Assembly: GCF_013032455.1 (NCBI RefSeq) | Contig: NZ_WQCF01000005.1 | Span: 186,001 to 250,000 of the forward strand | Source: Ruegeria atlantica | Lineage (GTDB): Bacteria; Pseudomonadota; Alphaproteobacteria; Rhodobacterales; Rhodobacteraceae | Direction: 5' to 3' | DNA: 64,000 nucleotides | Shown here: positions 8,141 to 16,152 of the stretch, piece after piece | How positions within the stretch are numbered: the stretch's first letter is position 1 | Layout of the letters: each line of letters opens with the position of its first letter | Position numbers and translations under genes: made by a program | The notes under the pieces: generated by a model | What the model saw: only the letters and a program-made list of their open reading frames with translations | What the model was told of the DNA's origin: nothing | Database searches by the model: none

Positions 8141-9322
8141 ATGAAACATGTGTTTGACCACTTCATCGCAGACACAGCGACACGGGAATTGTCCGCCGAT
8201 GGCGAGGTAGTTCCGGTCGAGCCCAAGGTCTTTGACCTGCTGTCCTACCTGATTGCAAACAATGATCGGGTTGTTTCCAAAGACGAGTTGGTGGCCGAGA
8301 TTTGGGACGGTCGGATTATCTCTGACGCAGCGGTGTCGAGCGCGCTTTCTGCGGCGCGTCGCGCGCTAGGAGACGACGGGCAGGAACAAAAATTCCTGAA
8401 AACCGTACGCGGGCACGGGTTTCGATTTGTCGCTCCTGTCACGCAGGTTCCGGGTGAGGCACGAGAACGCGAGGCTATACCGCCGCAAGAAATCAGGATG
8501 TGCCGCAGCAGCGATGGTACGCGCATTGCCTATGCCGAAGCCGGAGAAGGTTCGACATTGGTCAAAGCGTCGAATTGGTTGACGCATCTTGAGCACGATT
8601 GGGACAGCCCTGTCTGGCGCCATTTCTATACAGCTCTGACGCAGAACCGTCGTCTTGTTCGCTACGATTCCCGTGGCAATGGCTTGTCTGATCGCGATGT
8701 GGTTGACCATTCCTTCGACCGGCAGGTGGAAGACCTTGAGGCGGTCGCCGAAGCGGCAGGCGGCGATCGTTTCTCACTGATCGGGCTATGTCAGGGGTGC
8801 ACATCTGCCGTAGCCTTTGCCGCCAAAAATCCGGACAAAGTGGATCGGCTGATCCTGATTGGCGGTTACGTCAAAGGTTGGCGCGCGCGTGGCGATACAG
8901 AAGGCTTTGTTCTGCGCAAGTCGGCACATGAGGCTCTGCCGCTATGGTGGGGCAAGGACACCACCGCCCTGAGGGACCTTTTCACGGGTATCTACATGCC
9001 CGACGCCCCGTGGGAGAGCCAACGGTGGTTTTCGGATCTTCAACGCAAAACCGCATCGGCGGAGAGTGCCGCCGCGATGATGTTTTCTGATTGTGACGAC
9101 GATATCTCAGGCTTACTGGAACGGGTTAAGGCGCCGACTTTGGTTATCCACGCAATGGGCGATCTTGCCGCGCCATATGAGCAGGGTCAGGAACTGGCGG
9201 CCGGCATAACGGGAGCGCGATTTGTGTCTCTGGACACTGCCAATCATATCCTTCCTGAAACGGACAGTGAATGGCCGCGTGCGGCACAGCTTATTGATGA
9301 CTTTCTGAGTAACCGAACCTGA
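8141..9322 (+). CDS. OmpR-type winged-helix / alpha-beta hydrolase fusion with Cys nucleophile
   Basis: 393 aa. Residues ~1-98 are a Trans_reg_C winged helix (VEPKVFDLLSYLIANNDRVV ... SALSAARRALGDDG ... TVRGHGFRFV). Residues ~115-390 are an alpha/beta hydrolase: oxyanion region, nucleophile elbow G-L-C-Q-G near residue 225 (Cys where Ser is usual), acid in VIHAMGDLAAPYEQG, His in TANHILPE. There is no receiver domain or membrane segment, so the hydrolase fold may act as ligand sensor or enzyme. The paralogue directly downstream keeps Ser at the elbow. Ligand binding or covalent thiol chemistry could drive DNA binding; the adjacent OsmC and flavoenzyme genes are plausible targets. Confidence 0.85.
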   Translation: MKHVFDHFIADTATRELSADGEVVPVEPKVFDLLSYLIANNDRVVSKDELVAEIWDGRIISDAAVSSALSAARRALGDDGQEQKFLKTVRGHGFRFVAPVTQVPGEAREREAIPPQEIRMCRSSDGTRIAYAEAGEGSTLVKASNWLTHLEHDWDSPVWRHFYTALTQNRRLVRYDSRGNGLSDRDVVDHSFDRQVEDLEAVAEAAGGDRFSLIGLCQGCTSAVAFAAKNPDKVDRLILIGGYVKGWRARGDTEGFVLRKSAHEALPLWWGKDTTALRDLFTGIYMPDAPWESQRWFSDLQRKTASAESAAAMMFSDCDDDISGLLERVKAPTLVIHAMGDLAAPYEQGQELAAGITGARFVSLDTANHILPETDSEWPRAAQLIDDFLSNRT

Positions 9323-9384
9323 GTGCCCCGATTCAAAATCTCGGACCAGATGACAAAAAAGACCGATGAAGCTAGGGTTTCTGC

Positions 9385-10575
9385 ATGAACTACAGCTTCG
9401 GAGAATTCACGCTTGATACCGCCGGGCTTGAATTGCGGGTCCGCGGCACGCCGGTATCCATAGAGCCCAAGGTTCTGGAAATCCTAATCTATCTTGTTGA
9501 AAACCGTGATCGTGTTGTTACGCGGGATGAGCTTGTTGCCCAAGTCTGGAACGGGCGCATTGTGTCGGATGCAGCGATATCCAGCGGTATCAGTTCTGCG
9601 CGTCGGGCCCTGGGAGACAATGGCAACGAGCAACGGTTTATTCGCACCTTGCACGGGCGCGGTTTTCGTTTTGCCTATAACGAAGTGTGCGAAACTACCG
9701 GTGAGACGATCACTCGGAACGAACAATCCGGCACGTGGACAAGTCAAAAAATTCAATTTTGTCACAGTTCCGACGGTACACGCATCGCGTATGCTACAGC
9801 GGGATCCGGTCCACCGCTGATTAAGGCAGCCAACTGGCTGAGTCACCTGGAATTTGATTGGGATAGCCCAATCTGGCGACACTTGTTCCAGTTGCTATCA
9901 CGCGGCAGTACATTTGTCAGATATGATGCGCGCGGCAATGGACTTTCTGATTGGAATGTAAGCGATCACTCGCTTGAGAGGCAATTGGAGGACTTCGAAG
10001 CCGTTGTCGATGCGGCAAAATTCGACAAGTTTTCGCTGATTGGCTTATCTCAGGGTTCCATTCGAAGCGTCGCCTATGCAGCACGATACCCTGATCGCGT
10101 GGATAAACTGATCCTGATTGGTGGATATACTCAAGGATGGAAACTACGCGACGATCCTGGCGGCCTCGCCTACAGGCATGCGGCACTTGAAATGATTAAA
10201 CACTGGTGGGACAGGGAAAATATTGCAATCCGTCAGATGTTTACGAACATGTATATACCTGACGCCTCTCCGGATCTGCAGCAATTGTTCTCGGAAATGC
10301 AGCGACGAATTATTTCCAAGGAAAACGCTGAAATCATGATGAAAGCGATGGCGGATGAAGATATCCGCCCACTTCTTCCGAAAGTTACGGCACCCACTCT
10401 GGTAATTCATGCCCGCAATGACGCAGCCGCCCCCTACAGTCAGGGTTTGGAGCTGGCTGCCGGTATTAGAGGGGCAGAATTTGTTACTTTGGAAACCGCG
10501 AACCATCACCTATTGGCCAGTGACCCCGTTTGGAAAAGATGTGAAACTCTAATCAGGGATTTCCTCGATGCATGA
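9385..10575 (+). CDS. OmpR-type winged-helix / alpha-beta hydrolase fusion (paralogue, Ser nucleophile)
   Basis: 396 aa, the same two-domain layout as the preceding gene and clearly its paralogue (shared PKV.E.L.YL...DRVV..DELV..W.GRI.SDAA.SS). Winged helix in residues ~1-98; hydrolase from ~118 with nucleophile elbow G-L-S-Q-G, acid in VIHARNDAAAPYSQG and His in TANHHLLA, so the Ser-Asp-His triad is complete. The gap to the first paralogue is 62 bp. A tandem duplication followed by divergence at the nucleophile suggests the two regulators read different ligands. Confidence 0.85.
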   Translation: MNYSFGEFTLDTAGLELRVRGTPVSIEPKVLEILIYLVENRDRVVTRDELVAQVWNGRIVSDAAISSGISSARRALGDNGNEQRFIRTLHGRGFRFAYNEVCETTGETITRNEQSGTWTSQKIQFCHSSDGTRIAYATAGSGPPLIKAANWLSHLEFDWDSPIWRHLFQLLSRGSTFVRYDARGNGLSDWNVSDHSLERQLEDFEAVVDAAKFDKFSLIGLSQGSIRSVAYAARYPDRVDKLILIGGYTQGWKLRDDPGGLAYRHAALEMIKHWWDRENIAIRQMFTNMYIPDASPDLQQLFSEMQRRIISKENAEIMMKAMADEDIRPLLPKVTAPTLVIHARNDAAAPYSQGLELAAGIRGAEFVTLETANHHLLASDPVWKRCETLIRDFLDA

Positions 10576-10651
10576 ATGGCTCGAGACCGGTTGGTGTGGC
10601 TCTAAAGTAAAGTTTTCAACGGGACGGTATTTTTCAGCGATTGCATCGTGC

Positions 10652-10790
10652 TTATGCCGCCAGTTCCGCGAATTGACGAAAGCGACTGAGTGCATCCATT
10701 GCATTCGGATGGCTTTGCTGAACGGTTTGAACAGTGCGGCGGCGTAAGTTGAAAGCGGTCCACACATCCTAGGCCAATCACGGCTTGCAC
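10652..10790 (-). pseudogene. Transposase C-terminal remnant (IS6-like)
   Basis: On the reverse strand a frame ending HPNAMDALSRFRQFAELAA and a stop at 10652 shares the terminal FRQFAELA with the IS6-family transposase at 3050-3730. The nucleotides GCGAATTGACGAAA are common to both. Only about 40 codons are recognisable and no start is present. Probably the tail of a decayed insertion sequence; the match is short, so the family call is tentative. Confidence 0.4.
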
Positions 10791-10818
10791 TTTCTCAACC
10801 ATTGCGCGACTTGAAGGC

Positions 10819-11433
10819 ATGGAACATTTAAACTGTCCGAATTGCGGGACCGAGAACACGATTTTGCTAAAGCGGGTCAGGGTCGCAACCTGCCCATCTT
10901 GCGGTACCACTTTGGTGCTCAATGACGCACAGGTTCGATCGGCAGGAGTACAAGGCGAGATGCACGAAGCGCCGTTGTTGTTTGGAATTGGCGATCACGT
11001 TCGATTGGGTCGCACATCCACGCTGATCCTCGGCCACGCGCGCTATTCCTACGGGCGCGGATTCTGGGATGAGTTCTGTGGGGTCGACGATGATGGGGCA
11101 TCGTGTTGGATTTCGGTCGACGAAGGGGACGTTGTTCGGCAATCAAGGCTGCAGGGTCAGGACGTGCCGAAATCCGAACCTCCCTTCAAACCGGGTGAAA
11201 CCCTGGATTTCGAGGCGACGACGTTCACGGTCACTGAAGTTGAAACCGCTGAATGCGTTGCTCTGCGCGGCCAGTTCGATGAGTTGCTACAGGTGGGTGA
11301 GAAACACAGCTTCGCCAATGCGTCGGCCGGGGATGACGCGTTGCTGTCTTGCGAGTATTGGGAGGCGAAAAGGATGTGGTTTTACGGTCGCTGGTACGAC
11401 CCGTTCGATGTAAGGGTTGATCGCCGGACATGA
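10819..11433 (+). CDS. DUF4178 protein with zinc ribbon
   Basis: 204 aa. It starts with a four-Cys zinc ribbon (CPNCGTEN ... CPSCGTTLV, residues 6-35), then a DUF4178 beta domain (FGIGDHVRLGRTSTLILGHARYSYG...WDEF...WISVDEGD) and a second similar beta segment. Cytosolic, no membrane segments. First gene of a tightly packed module (ATGA overlap with the next gene) that also holds a membrane DUF4178 protein, DUF350, spermidine synthase and AdoMet decarboxylase genes. DUF4178 proteins recur beside polyamine-synthase and DUF350 genes in many bacteria; their activity is not known. Confidence 0.82.
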   Translation: MEHLNCPNCGTENTILLKRVRVATCPSCGTTLVLNDAQVRSAGVQGEMHEAPLLFGIGDHVRLGRTSTLILGHARYSYGRGFWDEFCGVDDDGASCWISVDEGDVVRQSRLQGQDVPKSEPPFKPGETLDFEATTFTVTEVETAECVALRGQFDELLQVGEKHSFANASAGDDALLSCEYWEAKRMWFYGRWYDPFDVRVDRRT

Positions 11434-12731
11434 CCAGAAATCCCAAACTGTTGTCGGTCAATTGTACCAGTTGTGGCGCCGGTCTGGATGTGCTGGGCGG
11501 GGGCAGGGTGGTCGTGCAGATTTGCCCATATTGCGGCACCGAACTGGACGCGCAGGACAATTACAGGATTTTGCGCCAGTTCAATGATATGAAACGGCCA
11601 CAGACACCGTTTTCGATTGGCATGACCGGCACTCTGTTCGGGGTAGAATTCACCATCATCGGTCTGATCGAAAATTCCGAACGCTGGGGCGGGCGGCTCT
11701 ATACATGGGTTGATCATCAACTGTTTTCCCCAACCCACGGAAACGCCTGGCTGACGCTGGATGCCGGGCATCTGACCTTCACCCGGCGTTATCGCGGACC
11801 GGGCTGGATGTCAGAGCGATGGGTCGAGACGGCGGAAACACCACCAACCGTGAACACCGAGCACGGGCGGTTTCGGTACTATGAGACCACTACCAGTTCG
11901 ATCACCTATGTCGAAGGTGAATTCACCTGGCGCCCGAAGGTCGGTGAAAAGACGACGACGATTTCGGCAATGTCCGACACCGCGATGTTGGGCTTTTCGA
12001 CCACGGGGTCTGAACGTGAAACCTATCGCTCAGTCTATGTTCTCAAAGAAGAGGCGGAAGCCGCTTTTGGAACTGCGCTGGATCTTAGATCTTATCGTGT
12101 GCATCCGTTGCAGCCTTTTATCGCCGGGCCGAACTATCACTTTATACGCAATGCTGCTCTTGTGTTCACGGTGATCTGCCTGCTGATGGCGATGTTCTTC
12201 CATACGCGCACAGGGCAGGTGGTGCTGCGCGATTTTTTGATCGACCGAAAGCAGCTACCGGTCGAAATCACGATGCCCTTGGAGGCTGATAACCAACTCA
12301 CGCGGATTTCTTTGTCAGGGGATGTCAGGAACAGTTGGGCGTATCTGGACCTCGGATTGCTGGACCCGGAGGGAGAGCCCGTGTTCGAAGCCGGGCGTAC
12401 AATTGAGTATTATACGGGGCGGGATTCGGATGGGTCATGGAGTGAAGGTTCACAATTCGCCAGCGTGACATTTCGTCCCGAGCATACCGGTGATTACACA
12501 TTGGTGGTGGACGTACCCGATCAGGGGCTTTGGAACCATGTGACAGCAGATCGTGTGCCAAATCGACCGTTCTACAAGCTAAAGGTCAATGTCCGATCCG
12601 GTCTGCCCAGCGGTCTGTGGGCCTTTGCTCTGGCCGGGGTATTCGGGCTGTTGTTCCTGTTCCAGTTCGCGCGTAAACACCTGCACCAACGCGCAAGATG
12701 GTCCGGGACGGACTGGGTGGACGAGGACTGA
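11430..12731 (+). CDS. DUF4178 membrane protein
   Basis: 433 aa. N-terminal zinc ribbon (CTSCGAGLD ... CPYCGTEL), a DUF4178 domain (FSIGMTGTLFGVEFTIIGLIENS...WGGRLYTWVDHQLF) spanning ~residues 50-200, and a membrane segment near residue 245 (ALVFTVICLLMAMFF). Then comes an extracytoplasmic beta domain (~260-390) and a second membrane helix near 400 (LWAFALAGVFGLLFLFQ). The zinc-ribbon/DUF4178 part should be cytoplasmic and the beta domain periplasmic, linking envelope and cytosol. Start overlaps the previous stop by 4 bp. Confidence 0.8.
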   Translation: MTRNPKLLSVNCTSCGAGLDVLGGGRVVVQICPYCGTELDAQDNYRILRQFNDMKRPQTPFSIGMTGTLFGVEFTIIGLIENSERWGGRLYTWVDHQLFSPTHGNAWLTLDAGHLTFTRRYRGPGWMSERWVETAETPPTVNTEHGRFRYYETTTSSITYVEGEFTWRPKVGEKTTTISAMSDTAMLGFSTTGSERETYRSVYVLKEEAEAAFGTALDLRSYRVHPLQPFIAGPNYHFIRNAALVFTVICLLMAMFFHTRTGQVVLRDFLIDRKQLPVEITMPLEADNQLTRISLSGDVRNSWAYLDLGLLDPEGEPVFEAGRTIEYYTGRDSDGSWSEGSQFASVTFRPEHTGDYTLVVDVPDQGLWNHVTADRVPNRPFYKLKVNVRSGLPSGLWAFALAGVFGLLFLFQFARKHLHQRARWSGTDWVDED

Positions 12732-12732
12732 C

Positions 12733-12897
12733 ATGACTGTCTTCAGGATCATTTTCATCACCCTTTCAACCACGGCAGTGGCGGCCACAGGCTATGTCGC
12801 CTGGCACGGATACGGCGCGGAAAGCCGGGATCTGGATACATCAGTTCGGGTCGGCAGTGGCGGCGGCGGGTACTATCGGTCAAATCGGATAAAATAA
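12733..12897 (+). CDS. Small single-pass membrane protein of the DUF4178 module
   Basis: 54 aa: MTVFRIIFITLSTTAVAATGYVAWHG gives one membrane helix, followed by a polar, glycine-rich tail (VGSGGGGYYRSNRIK). It begins 1 nt after the stop of the DUF4178 membrane protein and ends 10 bp before the DUF350 gene, so its position inside the operon supports it as real. An in-frame start further upstream (12589) lies inside the previous gene and is unlikely. Unknown function; candidate small subunit or modulator of the membrane complex. Confidence 0.6.
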   Translation: MTVFRIIFITLSTTAVAATGYVAWHGYGAESRDLDTSVRVGSGGGGYYRSNRIK

Positions 12898-12907
12898 CGA
12901 GGTATCA

Positions 12908-13132
12908 ATGGATTATCTGGCAGCAATTCAAATTGCAGAGATCATCAGCACGATTTTTTATACGCTTCTGGGTGTTACGCTTATGTGGTGCGTGTGGAAA
13001 GTTATCGACTGGATGACACCATTCTCGGTCGTGCATGAGATCGAAAAGGATCAGAACATTGCGCTGGCCATCCTGATTGGGCTGTTGTTTGTGGCGGTGT
13101 CCATCATCATCGCGGCTGTCATCCTGTCATGA
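12908..13132 (+). CDS. DUF350 membrane protein
   Basis: 74 aa with two membrane helices (IISTIFYTLLGVTLMWCVWKVID and AILIGLLFVAVSIIIAAVIL) around a short charged loop containing EIEKDQNIALAI, the conserved N-x-A signature region of DUF350 (YjfL) proteins. Full-length members often have two such units; this is a single-unit form. It overlaps the spermidine synthase start by 4 bp (ATGA). DUF350 genes are repeatedly found with polyamine or glutathionylspermidine synthetases and AdoMet decarboxylase, as here. Confidence 0.78.
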   Translation: MDYLAAIQIAEIISTIFYTLLGVTLMWCVWKVIDWMTPFSVVHEIEKDQNIALAILIGLLFVAVSIIIAAVILS

Positions 13133-14670
13133 AAACACCCCGCGCGGTTAAGGCACGCGCCGCGTGGCTTCTGGTTGCGACGTTTCTGGTGGCCGTCGCT
13201 GGGTTGATCTATGAGCTGATCGCCGCCACGCTCTCCAGCTATCTGCTGGGGGACTCCGTGCGGCAGTTTTCGCTGGTGATCGGGGTTTTTCTGTCAGCGA
13301 TGGGGGTAGGGGCCTGGCTATCGCGGTTCGTGACGGATGCTTTCTCGGGCTTTGTCTGGGCGCAGATATTGCTGGGTATCGTCGGCGGTTTCATGGCGCC
13401 GGGGCTGTTTCTGAACTACGCGTGGATGGGGCAAGTAGCCTTGCCGCTGTATGCTGCGCTGATTTCAATTGGCATTCTGTCAGGGATGGAGATCCCTCTG
13501 ATCGCTCGCGTGCTGGAGCAGATCGGCGCATTGAAGTTCCGGTTCGAAAATGTGCTGAGTGTGGACTACATCGGTGCTCTGGTCGCCTCGTTGGCCTTTC
13601 CGCTGCTGGTGATCCCGCATCTGGGGCTGATGTCCGCCAGTCTGACCTTTGGCGCGTTAAACCTTGCCGTGGCGGGTCTGTCGCTGCTGGCGTTCCGCGA
13701 TTGGGCCACGCGGGGGCAGGTGGCTGTATGGGTGCTGGCGTTCACTGCGACGTTGGGGGCGTTGTGGCAATCCGAAAGGCTGGTGTCGATCACCGAAGCC
13801 GAGCTGTTCGAAGACGACATCGTTCTATCCGAGGCCACGCCGTATCAGCAGATCACCGTGACCCGGTACCGCGACCGGGTGCGCCTGTTTTTAAATCATT
13901 CCATTCAGTTCGATTCGCTGGACGAGCACCGCTATCACGAACCGCTTGTGCATCCGGCCATGGCACTGGCTCCGCGCCGAGGTAACGTTCTGATCCTGGG
14001 GGGCGGGGACGGCATGGCCGCCCGCGAGGTGCTGCGCTACGGCGACGTCCAGGCCGTGACGCTGGTGGACCTTGACCCGCGCGTGACCGAGCTGTTCCGG
14101 GATCACCCTGAGCTTTCTAGTTTGAACGACACCGCTCTGCGCGATCCGCGTGTAACGATTGTCAACGACGACGCGTGGAAATTTCTGGAACGCGACACGC
14201 GACTTTACGATGTCATCATCATTGATCTGCCGGACCCAAAGTCGATAGCGCTGTCGCGGCTCTATACACGGCAATTCTATGGGCTGCTTGCCGAACGGCT
14301 GAGCGGGCAGGGCGTCTTTGCCACGCAGGCCGGATCACCGTTCTTTGCCCGGCAGGCCTTTTGGTCGGTGGTCGAAACGCTCGAGGCCAGCCGCAACCCA
14401 CAACGGCCGGGACAGGGGATGTATGCGGTGCCATATCACAGCTACGTGCCCAGCTTTGGTGAATGGGGCTTCGTGCTGGCCGGGATCGAACCGTTCCGGG
14501 ATCGGCGGATCACGATGCCTGAGGGGCTGAGTTACCTTGACGATGACGTCTGGCAAGCTGCGCAAGTGTTCGGCGCTGATACAGATCGGATCGAAGCGGA
14601 GCCAAACACGCTGCAATCGCACGCCTTGATCGGTTACTACCTAGACGGTTGGGACTACTGGTTCCGTTGA
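13129..14670 (+). CDS. Membrane-bound spermidine synthase-like aminopropyltransferase
   Basis: 513 aa. Residues ~1-215 hold about seven membrane helices; residues ~225-500 form a spermidine-synthase domain: entry strands (QQITVTRYRDRVRLFLNHSIQFDSLDEHRYHEPLVHPA), AdoMet-type nucleotide site ILGGGDGMAAREVL, VDLDPRV, and the D-x-P region IIIDLPDPKSIAL, with YHSYVPSFGEWGFVLA at the end. Known enzymes transfer aminopropyl from decarboxylated AdoMet to putrescine or another amine; the membrane anchor may direct it to a membrane-bound acceptor. The convergent AdoMet decarboxylase gene would supply its co-substrate. The two genes overlap by 30 bp at their 3' ends. Confidence 0.87.
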   Translation: MKTPRAVKARAAWLLVATFLVAVAGLIYELIAATLSSYLLGDSVRQFSLVIGVFLSAMGVGAWLSRFVTDAFSGFVWAQILLGIVGGFMAPGLFLNYAWMGQVALPLYAALISIGILSGMEIPLIARVLEQIGALKFRFENVLSVDYIGALVASLAFPLLVIPHLGLMSASLTFGALNLAVAGLSLLAFRDWATRGQVAVWVLAFTATLGALWQSERLVSITEAELFEDDIVLSEATPYQQITVTRYRDRVRLFLNHSIQFDSLDEHRYHEPLVHPAMALAPRRGNVLILGGGDGMAAREVLRYGDVQAVTLVDLDPRVTELFRDHPELSSLNDTALRDPRVTIVNDDAWKFLERDTRLYDVIIIDLPDPKSIALSRLYTRQFYGLLAERLSGQGVFATQAGSPFFARQAFWSVVETLEASRNPQRPGQGMYAVPYHSYVPSFGEWGFVLAGIEPFRDRRITMPEGLSYLDDDVWQAAQVFGADTDRIEAEPNTLQSHALIGYYLDGWDYWFR

Positions 14671-15015
14671 TCCGCGCTGAATGCGGGTGATGGTAGACCG
14701 GGCAGGGCGCAGTTGGTCTTCAAGATACGCAACCGCTTTGTCCGGGCGCGCATCGCCGCACATGAAGATGTCGATGGCGGCATAGCCTTGTTCGGGCCAG
14801 GTGTGGATTGAGATATGTGACTCGGCCAACAGCATTACCCCGGTTACACCGCCATGCCCGCCGAATTTGTGAAAACTGCCGGACAAAACGGTGGCTCCGG
14901 CGGCTATTGCTGCACCGGTCAGGGCGCCCTCAATCCGGGCGGCGTCGGTAAGCGCTTGACCCCCATAATAGTCAACCAAAATATGAATGCCCGAGGTGGC
15001 GATCTTTAAAGTCAT
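14641..15015 (-). CDS. speH: S-adenosylmethionine decarboxylase proenzyme
   Basis: 124 aa, the usual length of the short bacterial SpeH/SpeD class. The self-cleavage site is in LLAESHISIHTWPEQG (Ser becomes the pyruvoyl cofactor after E-S cleavage), followed by YAAIDIFMCGD with the conserved Cys. It decarboxylates AdoMet to the aminopropyl donor used by the synthase encoded opposite. The last 30 bp overlap the synthase gene tail to tail, an unusual arrangement that ties the pair together. Cytosolic. Confidence 0.9.
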   Translation of the reverse strand: MTLKIATSGIHILVDYYGGQALTDAARIEGALTGAAIAAGATVLSGSFHKFGGHGGVTGVMLLAESHISIHTWPEQGYAAIDIFMCGDARPDKAVAYLEDQLRPARSTITRIQRGSTEPVVPTV

Positions 15016-15099
15016 GCCCGGCGTTTACGCGGAAACCTAGCGGTTTGAAAGGCGGGTGTCACTGTGTCCTTAATTTTGGGCACATCTACATTCCCGGAC

Positions 15100-15762
15100 G
15101 ATATTGCCAAATTGTTCTCACCCTTTCTCTGCGATAGCCGGAAGCAATGACCACACCGACTTTTATGCCGCGCCTAAGAGGCTTCCGTTTCCCGCTTGAA
15201 ATCATTGCCTATGCGGTGTGGGTATATCATCGGTTTGCTCTCAGCATGCCGGATATCGCGGATCTCCTGGCGGAACGTGCGTCATCGTCAGTCGGGATGC
15301 GGATTCGTCTCTGGGTGAACCGTTTCGGGTCCCAGTTTGCGGCTTGTATCCGACGCGGTCGGCCCTGGCCGCACGACAATTGGCATAAGGACGAAGTGGC
15401 CGTCCCGATAAACGGCGTGAAACATTGGCTGCGGCGGGCAATCGATGGCAATAGAGATGTACCCGACAGTCTGATCCAGCCTCGCCGTAATGCCAAAGCC
15501 GCAAAGCGTTTCTTCGGCCGACTGGTTGCTGCCAATGGCGAACGGCCTTTCGTGATCAAAGACAAGTTGCACAGCTATACCAAGCTGATCAAGCCCATCG
15601 CGCCGGGCGCCGACCATCGGCGCACAAGGGACTCAACAATCGGACTGAAGCGTCACATCGGTCGACGCGTTCAAGCTGTGGGAAGGTTATGCTGCCGAAC
15701 TATCGGCCTGATTGCGCGGGTTCGCGCTTATTCCAATCCACGTCAGATAACTTGGCAATGCC
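15100..15762 (+). mobile_element. Defective IS6-like element, copy 1 (full ends, internal deletion)
   Basis: Left end GATATTGCCAAATTGTT at 15100-15116; right end, read inward on the other strand from 15762, GGCATTGCCAAGTTATCTGA. The shared core ATTGCCAAxTT marks the inverted repeats. The transposase gene inside is broken (see pseudogene). Bases 15279-15761 recur in inverted orientation at 22912-23394 with the same internal deletion. No target duplication was seen in the flanks. Confidence 0.6.
15147..15711 (+). pseudogene. IS6-like transposase pseudogene, copy 1
   Basis: Begins like a normal IS6/IS240-type transposase (RFPLEIIAYAVWVYHRF...IRLWVNRFGSQFAACIRRGRP...HKDEVAVPINGVKHWL) and reaches KDKLHSYTKLIKPIAPGADHR. 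The frame then shifts near 15620; the expected HKGLNNRAEASHRPTR block is garbled. The natural C-terminus (VDAFKLWEGYAAELSA and stop at 15711) appears in another frame after loss of about 45 codons. Not functional. Confidence 0.75.
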
Positions 15763-15793
15763 ATTTCATCCGGTCAAAGTGGGCTACTCTCGA

Positions 15794-16138
15794 TCAATCA
15801 CATGATGCGGTGACAATCATTTCGACCTTGAGCACATCACGGGCCAGTTTGGCTTCACCACAGGCGCGGGCCGGGGCGTGACCTTCTGGTACCCAAGCGT
15901 CCCAAACAGTGTTCATTTCGGCAAAGTCCGCCATGTCTGCCAGCCAGATCACACATTGCAGAATGCGGGTTTTGTCGCTGCCCGCCTTATCCAGCAGATC
16001 CTCGACCTTGGACAGGATTTCGCGGGTCTGCTCTGCAATTGTTGCGGCGCCCGAGGTTTGGCCGCACAGATACGCAACGCCATTATGCTTGACGATCTTG
16101 CTCATGCGTTGGCCAGTTTCGATACGGGTGATTGTCAT
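15794..16138 (-). CDS. RidA/YjgF-family enamine/imine deaminase
   Basis: 114 aa, single RidA domain: GVAYLCGQTSG...EQTREILSKVEDLLDKAGSDKTRILQCVIWLADM and the C-terminal CGEAKLARDVLKVEMIVTA. The Arg that anchors the substrate carboxylate in active RidA proteins (the R in PARACGEA) is present. It would hydrolyse the reactive imine/enamine produced by the neighbouring flavin amine dehydrogenase, detoxifying or channelling it to the oxo-acid. GGAG precedes the ATG. 14 bp after the oxidase gene on the same strand, so it is the last gene of that operon. Confidence 0.9.
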   Translation of the reverse strand: MTITRIETGQRMSKIVKHNGVAYLCGQTSGAATIAEQTREILSKVEDLLDKAGSDKTRILQCVIWLADMADFAEMNTVWDAWVPEGHAPARACGEAKLARDVLKVEMIVTASCD

Positions 16139-16152
16139 CTCGGATATCTCCT

